A stretch of DNA of 64,000 nucleotides from Lytechinus pictus (taxonomy: Eukaryota; Echinodermata; Echinoidea; Temnopleuroida; Toxopneustidae): assembly GCF_037042905.1 (NCBI RefSeq), contig NC_087247.1, positions 37,403,420 to 37,467,419 of the forward strand. Direction: 5' to 3'. Shown in pieces: positions 24,304 to 35,720 of this stretch; the stretch's first letter is position 1, and each line of letters begins with the position of its first letter. A program made the translations under genes and the position numbers. The notes beneath the pieces are model-generated. The model was not told the origin of the DNA and did not search any database. It was given only the letters and a program-made list of their open reading frames with translations.

Positions 24304-25351
24304 TAGAACCCATTTGACCCCTCGATTGAAAATAGACCAGTCTTTAAAACCACCCTTTTTAAAAATATTGTTGTTTTGATACCCTACACCACCCATGCCA
24401 TGGGTACATTACCGCCGCCGTCCACAGGATAACCACTTGCAATGCCTTTCGGGCTATATCTTTTAAATTAGCAATATATATGGATTTAAGATCAGATAAG
24501 CTTTGGATATGAAACTTACAAAACGATATGAAGCCAATTTCAATTCCTCTCTGTCTTTCTGGTACTTTATATCGATGATTTTTCTTGATGTCGAAGCAAG
24601 CATGGCGCCGATTCGCTGGTTTTCTCTATACGCACAGAGAGGGCGCGCAATATTATTTAATAAACTTGCTTGTTTACGTCGTTTACGTCAGATCAGCTGT
24701 ACTGCTGGTTGCGTTCTAGGCGCTCCGCATTTTTTTCGCTGTTCAGCGTTATTTTATGATGTAGCGCCATCAGCGATTATACGCGACATGCAACCTGTTG
24801 ATTTTTGGTACAATTTCCTATTATGCGCCGGCGACTTGAATCTAGACTGTTCGATAGGAAAAATTCGCATTTCGATTGTTGTTTGCGTAATTTCCACCGC
24901 AGTATTAGGATCGGACGGAGTATCTTAATATTGGCTGAGATTTGGAGGTAAGCGTTTAAAATCCCTTTTTATAAATACTTTTTAGCATATTTTTAAAATT
25001 GCATTCAATAATAAGATTAAGATGAATAAATTTAGTATATTGTGAAGATTTTGGCATGTGTCATTCTCTCACATTCGTGTGATGAATGAAAACGTCAAAA
25101 TTTATTATGAAATGACATGCGTTGTGCGAGGTTAGTACAACTAACCTCGCATGTTGTGTGAGTGACCCTACACGGCCCGTCCAAAACTGAAAAACGCCCC
25201 TTTAATTAAAACGCGTTTTTTTGGTCACGCATGTGTACAGCAATATATTTGACTGCCCCCCCCCCCCCCCCCCCCGGGTGCCGTACCTCCTGATAGAGGT
25301 CCATGGTTTAACAAACATAAAACTACATGTATGGGCCACTATACACATACT

Positions 25352-25520
25352 TCAGGCGATGGTTCGTGTAGGCTCCATTACACTTCACTACCGCTACAAG
25401 TTCGGGTAGGTGTAGCGGAGGGTAGCGGTAATTGATAATCAGCTAGTGTAGTGGAGCCATAGAGATGTATACTAATTACGTACATCTCTATGGGTGGAGC
25501 CTACACGAACCATCGCCTGA
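25352..25520. repeat. Foldback repeat with nested inner palindrome
   Basis: Arms 25352-25377 and 25495-25520 are perfect 26-bp inverted copies (TCAGGCGATGGTTCGTGTAG...). Near the second arm sits another inverted pair, CATAGAGATGTA/TACATCTCTATG, at 25459-25491. Confidence 0.9.
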
Positions 25521-26232
25521 GCTGAGGCGACACACACAGGAACATCACAGCATAATATAAGCACAGCCACAGGCCGTGCACATTTACCGCCACTCACATT
25601 TATCGTTCGTGAAAATCAAATTTAAGTTCTAAAAACTAAAATCTTTGCTCCTGATACGACGTATATTTACCTTACACCATACTTTATAGTCTGTTCCGTT
25701 GATTCTTAGTAAGTTTAGATGACGCAGTAAAATATACAGCGGCAATAGGGCCTTAGACTTAACTTAGAGGGGCCAGTATCAACAAACAGTCTCAATATTA
25801 TTGGCAATATTATTCGCAATAAGTCACGTCACATGATATCATGATGACACATACCTGGGAATTTCCCAATCCCAATTTAAATTCTGCTTTCCTCTACTAT
25901 CCCAACCCTAAATGTTTCGTATCTTGTCCTTCGTCATCTCTTCATTCAATTCTTCTTCTAATACTTATTCTATGTATAGCTCCATGCCCTTCCTCTTCTC
26001 CAACTCTCTTTCCTTTCCTTCAATCTCCTTTCCCTACCCTTCTTTTCTTATTCCGATCATAAATATAAAAAAAAAAATTGGGGGCGGGGGTCATATGCAG
26101 TGACAATATTGTGAAAATATCAAATCCCTGGTATCAAATGTAAAAAAAACAAACCAAACAAACAAAAAGCAGTGCGGTAATGTGATAAAAAATGAAATGA
26201 AATACGAATTTCACATCATTCTTTTACACACA
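25521..26232. other. Intergenic, nothing recognised
   Basis: Mixed-composition DNA with a pyrimidine-rich stretch around 25900-26045 and a purine/GGGG stretch near 26070. No exon or RNA gene was recognised. Confidence 0.4.
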
Positions 26233-26240
26233 CTGTCAAG

Positions 26241-26300
26241 CAGTGGCGTACCTAGGATTTTTCACAGGGGGGGCAAAACCGTCCACCAAAAAATTTGACA

Positions 26301-26336
<36 letters not shown>

Positions 26337-26381
26337 TCTTCGATCACAAATTAAGGATTTCGTACCAGAAAAAAATTGACA

Positions 26382-26420
<39 letters not shown>

Positions 26421-26521
26421 TTCAAGCCCGTCAGGGGGGGCAAAGATACGTTTTTGCATGGGTTGTGACTCGTCAGGGGGGGCAGAGTGCCCCCCCTGCC
26501 CCCCCCGTAGGTACGCTAGTG
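26241..26521. mobile_element. hAT-like MITE with 8-bp target duplication
   Basis: Left end CAGTGGCGTACCTAGG and right end GTAGGTACGCTAGTG are inverted. The 8-bp word CTGTCAAG flanks both sides (26233-26240 and 26522-26529). An 8-bp duplication and CAGTGGCG ends are characteristic of hAT elements. The interior is mostly two A runs (about 26304-26334 and 26385-26416), each preceded by TTGACAAGC, so it includes a small internal duplication. Confidence 0.9.
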
Positions 26522-26529
26522 CTGTCAAG

Positions 26530-27267
26530 GGAACAGGAATACCGGTATACAGGATGTACATGTACGTGTTAATCATATATAGACCGCGCGCAGTCCGCGC
26601 CCCCTATTTCAAACTTTTACTTTTCTCCCGGTCTTTTCTTCCCTCTCTTAGCTTTTTAATTTCCTTCCTTTCGTCTATTTCTCCCCCTTAAATTGCATGG
26701 TTTCCCGGTTTCCCACGGGGGTTTCCCCTATTTTAATTGCTGCATCGTCATGGCCGGGGGGGGGGGGGGAGAGCATTTGGCCCTGGATCCAGCTAGGTGC
26801 ATGCTTTTTGCCACTCGAAATGAAGTTTTTCAGACTTTAATCCTGAATTTTTTAATATGTGTTCCGGGGGCAGTATATTTTTATTATTTATTTCTATTTA
26901 TTTATTGGTATATATGCACATATATTGACCAGCAGCAGGGCTGAAAGGGTCAATTTACAATATCAATACAAAGTACCAAAAAAAACCATAACAAGTACAG
27001 TAAATATAATTTTTGCATGGCCTAATGATTGAATGGCATTATGAAAATCAATTTACATGAAGATATATGTATTTCTTGAATACAAAAGGATAGATAAGAG
27101 AAAGCAGGGGGCAGGGGGGGGGTAGAAGTAGAAATGTATTGCAGAATGAGAAACATGAGACAGGGGGAAATAGAGGGAGGTCAGAGAGACTAAAGAGGAG
27201 ACAGAGACCAAGAACATTATAAATGTTTTCAAAAAATTACTATAAGTACATTAGTGAACACTTTACA
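26530..27267. other. Intergenic, nothing recognised
   Basis: Contains a G run near 26757, AT-rich sequence and a purine-rich tract around 27090-27200. No gene seen. Confidence 0.4.
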
Positions 27268-27275
27268 CATTCACA

Positions 27276-28332
27276 CAGTGGCGTAACTGCGGGGGGGGGG
27301 GGGGGGCATGGGGGGCACGTGCCCCCCCCCCCAATCGGCTGGCCCAAAAAAAAAACCCGGGGAAAAGGAGAAAAAGAGGGAGAAAGAAAGAAAAACATAG
27401 TGGGGGATAAAGAAATTATTGTATATTATATTATACTGTGTTATATTATATATTACATTATATCATATTACAACTTTATGAAACATAATTTGTTTAGGGC
27501 CTATGTGTTCATCATTCCTGGTGCTCGCATTGTCTGTTTAATTCCTGTTGTACTAAAACATTCCGTTTTCAAGTCAATATACACCAAATAGGCCTATAGT
27601 TGCAGTTATGATTTGTTATGTAGTGGCATAATATTGTGCTTCTTTTTCATGATTATAAAGTGATTGCCCCCTTTCAATGTCTGAATATAAAACATTTCAA
27701 ATCCGTACTTACGTTCGCGTTAGTGGATAGGTGAGATATGTATGCTCTTCATGAATTCCTTAAAATGTCCCTTTTTCTGGTCTGAATATCGAAGATTTTC
27801 AGCTCGCTCTTCGCGCTCGCTTCATTTGTATAGTGAAATACTTATGGTCTTAGTCAATTCCTACGAACAAGTATTAGAATGCCCCTTTAAGGTTTGAATT
27901 TCAAAAAATTTTCAGCTCGCGCTTCGCGCTTGCAATATTTGATTAGTGATATAAGTATCATGTTCATGATTACAATGACTACAAAAAGTGTCATGTGTTT
28001 AAATGTAATTCTAACGAAATAAGCAAGCAATTGGCACTCGCATAAAATGGCTATGGTGAGATATGTATGCTCTGTATGAATTTCTAAAAAAAGTCCTTAA
28101 ATTGTCCCTCTTTGGGGTCAATATATGCAAGAACAAAAATTCAGCTCGCGCTTCGCGCTCGCATTGTTTGTTTAGTGAGACAGGTATGTATCATGATTGT
28201 AAAAATTTGCGTATAATGTCCCCTTTTTAGATCTGAATATACAAAATTTTCAGCTTCGCGCGCTCACAAAGTGACTCAAAATATTTGCTGGTACCCCCCC
28301 CCCCCAATGCCGTGACCCACGGTACGCCACTG
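27276..28332. mobile_element. hAT-like element with 8-bp target duplication and GCTTCGCGCTCGC repeats
   Basis: Ends CAGTGGCGTAACTG and CGGTACGCCACTG are inverted and flanked by a perfect 8-bp duplication CATTCACA (27268-27275 and 28333-28340). Inside are subrepeats with CAGCTCGCGCTTCGCGCTCGC-like cores near 27801, 27914, 28141 and 28252, plus G/C runs just inside the ends. No transposase frame. Same family signature as 26241-26521. Confidence 0.9.
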
Positions 28333-28340
28333 CATTCACA

Positions 28341-28827
28341 TATATAATATAATTATCAAGCTACATTTCATGGCAAATATTAGAGTAAACAAAGAAAGAT
28401 AAAGAATGGGAGTATAGGAGAATTAAACTACAGAAGAAGAAGGAGACAAAAAAGAAAAAGATGAAAAAGCTAGGAGAAGATGAAGAAGAGAAAGGGAAGA
28501 AGAAGGATGGTGTTGAAGCAGAAAAAGAGGGGAAAGAAAAGGAAAGAAAGAGAGAAGGAAGTTGACGAAGAGGAGGGAACGTCTTCAAGTACAAACAATT
28601 CATAACAATTTCAAAAAGTAAATTAAAAGGCATGCATGCAGTTGAATTTGTCATAAAAATCAAGTTTGTAAGTGTCTCGACAAAAAGGGTATTGTTGATT
28701 TCCGATATATTTCGGTATTGCATTTGATGATACGTAAACCAGACATGTTCCTTAACTGTCTCCTATACATCTACTCGCCTTTGATGGTGGAAGCAAATGC
28801 CTATATGTCGGACAGAATTTAATAACT
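28341..28827. other. Purine-rich spacer
   Basis: A long GA-rich stretch at about 28380-28570 gives a spurious Ser/Phe-rich open frame on the minus strand. No gene seen. Confidence 0.4.
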
Positions 28828-29990
28828 TCAATCCAAACTCATGAAGAAGGGCATCCCACCGACTGCGGAGTGAGGGCAGTCCACACACATCCAATGCATA
28901 TCATCGTAACATGTATATTTTCGGCCCAAGATGATCCGAAGTGCTCTCTTTTGCACATATTCGATTTTATCTGCTAGTTTTTCCGTCAGTGAGGTATGCC
29001 AAACTGGGCATGCATACTCGAGCACTGGCCTGATATAACAAGAGTAAACCGTCATGTCTTTAATTGGTGTTTTGCACTTCCTAAGAATACACAAAGTATA
29101 TAACTTACGAGATGCCTTTGAAACTATGTTTTCCACGTAGAGATTCCACTTCAGATCATCTTGGATGGTAATTCCTAGCAATTTCATATGTGAAACAGAA
29201 TTAAGGTACACATCATTCAATGAGAAATCTGTTCGGGGATTCATTTGTCTTAAAAAACACACATTCATCAAGTTACATTTGGCAGGTTTGGGAAGAACAT
29301 CATTTTCAGTGCACCAATATGAAACACTATCAAGAAGGTTCTGGAGGGTAGGGGCTTCGTTTCGCCTAACGACTTTTCCAATTGTAAGATCGCCTACATA
29401 GTTATTTTCAACTTCACAAGCAGCGTCATTAACTAGGATTAAAAATAAGATGGGACCTAGCTTTGTGCCTTGCGGCACACCACAAGATGTATTTAACAAA
29501 GGTGAGATCTCACTTCCTATCTTGGTACTTTGGGTTCTGTCTGAGAGAAAGCTACAAATGACGGGTATGATGCTTCGGCGTACACCAATATTTCTTAACC
29601 AGCACGTTATGGTCGACCCAATCAAATTAATGCTTTAGTAAAATCAATTGTCACCAAATACATATAGTTCCCAGGTTTATCAAGACCCTCGAGTACAAAT
29701 TTCAACAGGTCAACCAGGTAATGTATAGTAGACGATCCTTTAACATTACCAAATTGTTTGGTATCAATATATGTTCTGCAATATAATCAACTATCCACTT
29801 AGCAAGAAATGACTCAAATACTCTTGAAAAAAATGGGTGTGAGAGATATGGGTCTCAGTTGATCAAAAAGTGCTTATTGACTTTTCCTTGGGAATTGGAG
29901 TAATTGCAGCCGTTTTCCAACTGTCTGGGAAAATGCCATCTTGAAAGCAAATATTGAAGATATGAGTTAAAGGTTCAGCCAGCTCTATGC
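28828..29990 (-). pseudogene. Decayed non-LTR retrotransposon reverse transcriptase
   Basis: The minus-strand frame 29625-28828 holds the C-terminal half of a LINE reverse transcriptase: CGVPQGTKLGPILF, then a decayed catalytic box, then the KLLGITI, RPVLEYACPVW and QKRALRIILG words usual in CR1/Jockey-type elements. The usual aromatic-x-Asp-Asp box reads YVGD, so the first catalytic Asp is lost. The upstream part (GIFPDSWKTAAITPIPK, then VTIDFTKA) is split by several frameshifts and stops up to about 29990. It is non-functional, 5'-truncated and unrelated to the neighbouring genes. Confidence 0.85.
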
Positions 29991-31228
29991 TGAATTTTTA
30001 GTCAACTTCAAAGGAGAGTCTAGGTTTCCGCTAAACGGGAATGGAAAACTATCATCTAAGTTCAGGGGGTAACACTGGCCAATATTCATGCAGGCCCCAC
30101 CCAAAATATCCTAGGCCTATATAACGAAATACAGTAGAAATCCAATAAAAGCAATTCCAATAAAAAAAGAAAAATGCATAAGAGAAATATACCCACAAAA
30201 CCAGTAATGCAGTGCCTACTGCTTAGCCTGTGTTTAATTGCCAATCTTTTCTACATGGAAACTCACCTCACCGACGGTTTTCTACGAGTCGACTTATGCT
30301 ATATGCCTATATATCTATCATGTTTGTACCGTAGGCCTATGCCATCAAAGAACCTGGAATGTAATGTTCACTCGTGATTGTATAGCAGAATAAGAATTTT
30401 AGAAACGGAAACTAGGGGCCTCTTTTCATCGGTCGCCCTACATGGAGTTACGCGGCATACTCTTTTCCTCCTTTCTTCCCATTTTCCACTTCTACTTAAA
30501 AACTCAGAAACATTCACTCCTTTACCCCAAGTGGGACTATAACCTTTTATTTTTCTCAAAGTTACTGAAATATCTTGACAAATTTCAACATATAGGCCTA
30601 CGGCCACTGATCTTGATGTATGAATTATATGGGGGGGAAAATCCGTGATTATCTAGGTGTAGGTAATTTGCATTCTTTAATTTGATGTTTCGCTTTGTTT
30701 TAAAGAAGAACAAAGCATTGGAGGGAGAAATATTGATATATAAAGTAGTAGATGGGAACATAAAATTCTTCTGTGCGAACAGTGGCGTAACATGCAGGGG
30801 GGCATGCAAGCTGCCCCTCTAGCGGATTTCACTGGAAAATAAAAAAAGGGGGGAAAGTCCGGGGGGAAAAGGAGAAAAGGAAAGGGAAAGAAATGATATC
30901 AAAAAAATTTGCTCGCGCTTCTCGCTTGATTTTTTAAAAATACGCAAAATAATTGTGTGCCCCCCCCCGGCTCCTCTTAGGTTAAAAACCCTGTTGCCGC
31001 CATTGCCCCGGACCCGATCCGCATAGCACTGGCCACCAAAAGTTCTACAACCGAGAACAAAAAAGAAAAGATGAAAGTAAAGGAAAGGAAGGTGTAAGAT
31101 ATGATGTCATTTTCTGAATACCATGTCAAAATCAATCTCAAAGTTAAAGGTGATTTTTTTTCTCGCTCGCTCGGGACTTATTAAGGATTTTTTTGCTGCA
31201 CGCGCCATGCTGTGCCCCCCTCTTTCTG
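29991..31228. other. Spacer with a hAT-like left end
   Basis: CAGTGGCGTAACATGC at about 30780 looks like the left end of a hAT-like element, followed by GGGG-rich sequence and a GCTCGCGCTTCTCGC word near 30911. A matching right end with the expected TGTGCGAA duplication was not found. No gene seen. Confidence 0.4.
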
Positions 31229-32218
31229 GCTTATTATAATCACTCGGGTCGCGTTCGCGTTCGAAATCACTCGGGTCGCGTTCGAAATCACTCGGGTTTT
31301 GGATTTTTGGCGATTTTTTTTTTTCGATGCAATTTTTTTTTTAGCAGTGTCTTCAATGGGACAAACACGCTGGGCAAATAAAATGAAATTGAAATTCTAG
31401 TTTCGTTTTAAGCCAGCAAATGCCTTAAATAAAATGCATCATCTTAAAGGCGCAAGTGCAATTAAAATGTAGTAGAAGTCGCAAGCACGCGCGATGATTC
31501 GGAACATGTTATTAAAATGCTTTGGGGAGCTAACGTTTTCAAATCAATTTATTACTATCTTCAGAAATTAACTTTTGATAACCAAGAAGAAATATAAAAG
31601 AAGCGGGGTCCGCTATCACCACGAGGTTGAAGAGAAGTGTCTATCATCATAAAGGAGGTAAGAGAGTAGTGCAGTGATGTCCGTCGGTAATACGACCTTT
31701 CACGGCGGCGTCCGCTATCACCACGAGGTTGAAGAGAAGATATCTATCCTCTAAACATCGTCAGAGATAATACTGCGTCTTTCTCCCTGATTAATGCGAC
31801 CTCTAAATAGCTAGCAGCTCAAAAAAATCTTGAAATATGTTCTGAACGATCACGCACTGTAACTAGATCTACGCCGATATTTTATATCCGATTTTTCCTT
31901 CAAGAGGCATGATCGAAGATTGGCAGGTGATCGCGCCGATTGTGGTAAAATCGGGTAAAATCGGGAGCCGATTTTAAAATCGGTTAATTAGAACAGGTAC
32001 AATTACGATTTTAAAATTAATTTAAAATCGATTTCCAAAATCAATTTTAAAATCGATCTAAGATCAATTTTAGATCAGTTTTAGTATTAGTTTTTAAAAG
32101 CCCATTCACATTTTTACTGATGCTGACGAAAAGTTAGTTTGGTTGTCAGAGCATTATTTGTCCTGCGTCTAAATAACTATAGTCCGATCGAGGGACCGTT
32201 TTAATTTCGGAAAGGTAG

Positions 32219-32250
<32 letters not shown>

Positions 32251-33510
32251 CTGATCCCCGTTCAGCTCAACGTATACGTTTGGCACGCGAGCACAAAGAA
32301 GATCAATTAAGCACATCACCTAATGCAATGTTTCGAGAATTTAGGTAGGGCATTTTTAGGTCTCCAGTTACTTAAAACATGATATGGCCATTTTATCTAT
32401 AAAATAAAGCAAATTTTATGAGAAATGGACAATATAGTTAAGAGCAGAATTTTAAAACGCCTATCGGAAAGATCGTCCTCAAAGCTCATTACGTATTAGA
32501 CAGCTGGCAGCCGTCTGTTTCGAGTTTTTAAACATTTTTGTTTCTCCTCGTACACAGACGGCTCGCTATGGTGCAACCATCATTACGGGGTTAACAATGC
32601 AAAATCCCGGCCCAGACGGCGCTCATCGATTTTTGTCTTTATTTCATAAAAATATATGAAAAGAACTGTATCAAATAAATATTATTCCGTTTTGTCCTAA
32701 AATGCACCAAAAAAGGGAAAATAAACTTAAAAGGGGAAAAACGGTAACTAATTGCTTCGGCTGTCGCGCAACTTCACTTCCCCGTTTTATTGGAACTTAA
32801 TGCATAAACATATGGCCATTGAGTCCCTGTACAGATCGAGCTAGAACTTCGGTCTCTGTATTGGTGAGTGGAGCTAATGGAGTTCAGCGGAACAACGTAC
32901 ATTACAGACTGGAGACCGAAGCTTTTGGTCTAATTACGTATATATGCATTAAACCACGGATGGCTGGCTATGCATACCGCTGAATAAAATACTTTCGGAC
33001 GAGCTGCAGACTGACTGGCACTGTAACATGGGATCTAACTCGGCTGGACTCACGTTACCTTGATCCATGCTACCGATGCACGCCGTGTCCGACCGTGGCC
33101 GGGTCCCGCCTTGGGGCCATTGCATGCATGTAGGCATGCATGTCTGCACATGGGAATGACGATGTAATATCGATGTGGCAGATATGGCAAGTTCCGACTC
33201 GATGTCCTCGTATAAAAACAGTAGAAGTCTGGATGTATTCTAGGATAGTTGAGCCACATGGCTGATTTGCTTGTTTGTTATGTTAGGCAGTAGGCGAGTG
33301 CATTTTATTTAAGGCACTTGCCGGCTTAAAACGAAACTCGAATTTGAATTTCAATTTATTTTCCCAGCGTGTTTGTCCCATTGAAGACACGGTTAGAAAA
33401 AAAAATCGCTTCGAAATAAAAAAAAATCGCCAAAAATCCAAACCCGAGTGATTTCGAACGCGACCCGAGTGATTTCGAACGCGAACGCGACCCGAGTGAT
33501 TATAACAAGC
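31229..33510. mobile_element. Long-TIR element with CGGGTCGCGTTCGA terminal repeats
   Basis: Inverted arms of about 210 bp (31229-31440 and about 33295-33510) match closely. Each starts TTATAATCACTCGGGTCGCG and carries three tandem copies of an ATCACTCGGG unit. Both sides of TCACTCGGG carry TTATAA, which may be target site or arm. The 1.85-kb interior has two copies of GTCCGCTATCACCACGAGG (about 31609 and 31710), a run of GATTTTAAAAT words (about 31960-32080) and a GA microsatellite at 32221-32251. No transposase recognised. Confidence 0.85.
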
Positions 33511-33809
33511 CCTCTTTCTTGTTCTTATCACGCTTTGAGCTTCGCCCTATCAAATGCTCGGGGCACAATCATAATATATCCTGTTCATACAATGATATGA
33601 CCGGGATTTTTTTTGGCTCTTGCCCCCCCCCCCCCCTATCCACCGACCCCTATTACGCCCCTGGGGGGGGGGATGGGGATGAACCATTGTTTCTCTCCCC
33701 ACTTGAATATTTTTTTTTTTCTCTTTAAACCTCTTTCGAGGGACTTTATTTACATCTCTATAATACAGTTTACAAATCACAAAGTATATACAGTAATCAA
33801 ATTAATCAA

Positions 33810-34139
33810 TCAATAAATGAGTTCCAGCAATTTGTCAATTTCTTTTGTATTCTTATTTTTGGTAACATATTTTGAACTTAAATACCATCTCAGTTTCATT
33901 TTCAAATTCATCCATAATCTATTTACATTAACAAAGTAATAACCTTTTTTCATACTCGTTTCAATATAATTTCTGTAAATGGTGTATTGAGTAAAATTCA
34001 AAATGATATTAATTAACCAGTATTTCGGTTCTTGTATATTCCAACCTAAAATTACTATATTTTCATTAACATAGACCCCACTTGAATATAGTATCCCATG
34101 ATTTAGCCTATGCAGAGAGAATGTATAGAGACGGAGCAA
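33810..34139 (-). pseudogene. Probable LINE ORF2 C-terminal fragment
   Basis: A 109-codon open frame contains an IINxIL...QYTIYRNYIE-type stretch and a Lys-rich tail (MNLKMKLRWYLSSKY). This is reminiscent of the region after the reverse transcriptase in many LINE ORF2 proteins. Similarity is only by recollection of pattern. The sequence is AT-rich and 5'-truncated. Confidence 0.45.
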
Positions 34140-34272
34140 ATTTTCTTAACAAAGGATATATATCCTATTCCTAGATAATGACACAATTTCAGCACTTTTG
34201 ACAAATTTAAGACCTTAAGTTTACAGCATAAGTATTGGTATATTCGTCGGTAGTTGGAGTAGTAGTTATGGC

Positions 34273-34423
34273 GCAGTCACATTTGCCATACGGCGGCCGT
34301 ATGGCGAGTCGAAAACAGCCGTTTCAACATAATTATTATACCAGCTAAATAGGTGTTTGAATAAAAATGAATAAATGGCAGTTTTCGACTCGCCGTACGC
34401 TGCCGTAGGGGAAATGTGACTGC
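34273..34423. mobile_element. 151-bp MITE with TACGGCGGCCGTA-type ends
   Basis: GCAGTCACATTTGCCATACG and CGTAGGGGAAATGTGACTGC are inverted arms of about 45 bp that meet again at GAGTCGAAAAC/GTTTTCGACTC. The central 60 bp is AT-rich. Confidence 0.85.
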
Positions 34424-35552
34424 ATTGAGATATACTGTTGTGCGAGGGACCCAGTGTTGCGACCGAGCAAGAAAATAAAAGCTTTAAAACACTTGACGAC
34501 ATGAATGGAGTAGGGCATAAGCGGCGGAAGTGGAAGGGGGGGGGGGACGCGTCCCCCCTAAATTTAAGTTGGGGGACAGTCCCCCCTAAAAAAGAGAGGA
34601 AGAAAAAAAGAAAGGAAGGAAGGAAAGAAGAAAGAAAGAAAATAGGAAAGGAAAGGAAAAGGATAAACGATAACAAGTGTAGGCCTACTGAACAGCTGAA
34701 ACATTATAAGAATTTAAACCTATATAAAATAGCGAAAAATTAAAGTTTTACTATATGGAAAATAGTACACAAAGTTTAAACTCGTTTCTTATAGGACTTT
34801 GTTCAGAAAAAAATTGACAAGCAATTTTTTTTTCGCACCAAAATGAAGGATGTTTAGATCAATTCTATTTATTTATTACCCTTGATATGATAATGCGATG
34901 CTATAAGAAAAAAAATATAACGAATAGTAGTGAAAAGACTGGAAACACAAAAAATATTGAAAGAAATAGATTTGTATCTGAAAATGCGCGCAACTATCCA
35001 AGCTCACTCTCTGCGCTAGGCTAAGATCGCATTTCCTCAAAAAAACATGTATCAGCACAATGGCTGTTTTACATCATGGTCCTGAAGGACAAAATATAAT
35101 CAGTGAAATAAATTAAATATTCATAGGATTAATATATTAGCAACAAAGCGAATATAATATACAAACAAACAATATAGCAAAACTTAAGAGTACGACAAAA
35201 AGAAGGTTTAAATCAAGAGAAATGTGACAAGTCGAGTTTGGAAGTACAAACAATAATTGTTTGAATGTCTGAGAAATAGAAACATAAGATGAGAAATAGA
35301 AACGACGGAGGATTGAGTAATAGTCGACTCCAGGGATGGAGCGAAAATAAAGGGGATTGGGAGTCAGAGAGAAATGAAACAATTAAGAAATGCAAGAGTA
35401 ATGAGAAGAGGAATATTAAGAAGGAGAACATTGAAACAAACTCAAAACATTTTAGAATGTAACTAACATATCAAATATGATAAAAAAGTAAACATAATTA
35501 TTCTAGTCATTGTAAAAAAAAACATGTGATTGAAGAGTAATATAAATCTTAT
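34424..35552. other. Low-complexity spacer
   Basis: GGGGG/CCCCC stretches near 34535-34590, a GA-rich tract at about 34590-34670 and AT-rich sequence. Open frames here are composition artefacts. Confidence 0.4.
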
Positions 35553-35720
35553 TTAAAAATATTTATGTTTATAATTTCTCTTGAACGAGTTGAGGGTTTG
35601 TTGATTTTGTAATTCATTTGGGAGAGAATTCCACGATTTTGCACCAGAGTATTTAAAGGACTGTTTGAAAAGTTCGGTATTTGGTTTGGATAATTGAATA
35701 AGAACTATCAAAATCAGAGC
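35553..35720 (-). pseudogene. LINE reverse transcriptase C-terminal fragment
   Basis: The minus-strand frame ends in TAA at 35555-35553 and reads SFKYSGAKSWNSLPNELQN followed by TLNSFKRN. This is the familiar SFxYxGAxxWNSLPxxL...SLxxFKxxL ending of CR1/Jockey-type LINE proteins. Only about 55 residues remain, and it is separate from the LINE at 28828-29990. Confidence 0.75.

Larger units (their letters stand above)
19560..25308. mobile_element. Large composite inverted-repeat element, about 5.7 kb
   Basis: Left GTACCGTACC, a G run and GGCAGTCAAATGTATTGCTG (about 19570-19634) are inverted at 25224-25290 as CAGCAATATATTTGACTGCC, a C run and GGGTGCCGTACC. Weaker AACCAT similarity extends the arms outward. 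Inside lie subterminal CCCTAAACAAGTTT repeats, another TIR element (20048-20642), an inverted pair of 15-bp minisatellites, two related units ending in GTGCGAGRTTAGT (about 21498 and 25117), and a segment with GCTTCGCGCTCGC repeats. No transposase was found. A nested assembly is likely. Confidence 0.55.

Noticed and set aside
24503-24928. 141-codon plus-strand frame and a similar one at 21141-21509
   Set aside because: GC-richer, but no domain or homology recognised; both lie in transposon-derived units and are kept only as part of the composite element.
26243-26576. Open frames with poly-Lys and poly-Phe
   Set aside because: They are translations of the A runs inside a hAT-like MITE.
33613-33816. 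Pro/Gly-rich short open frames near 33.6 kb
   Set aside because: Produced by C and G runs at transposon ends.
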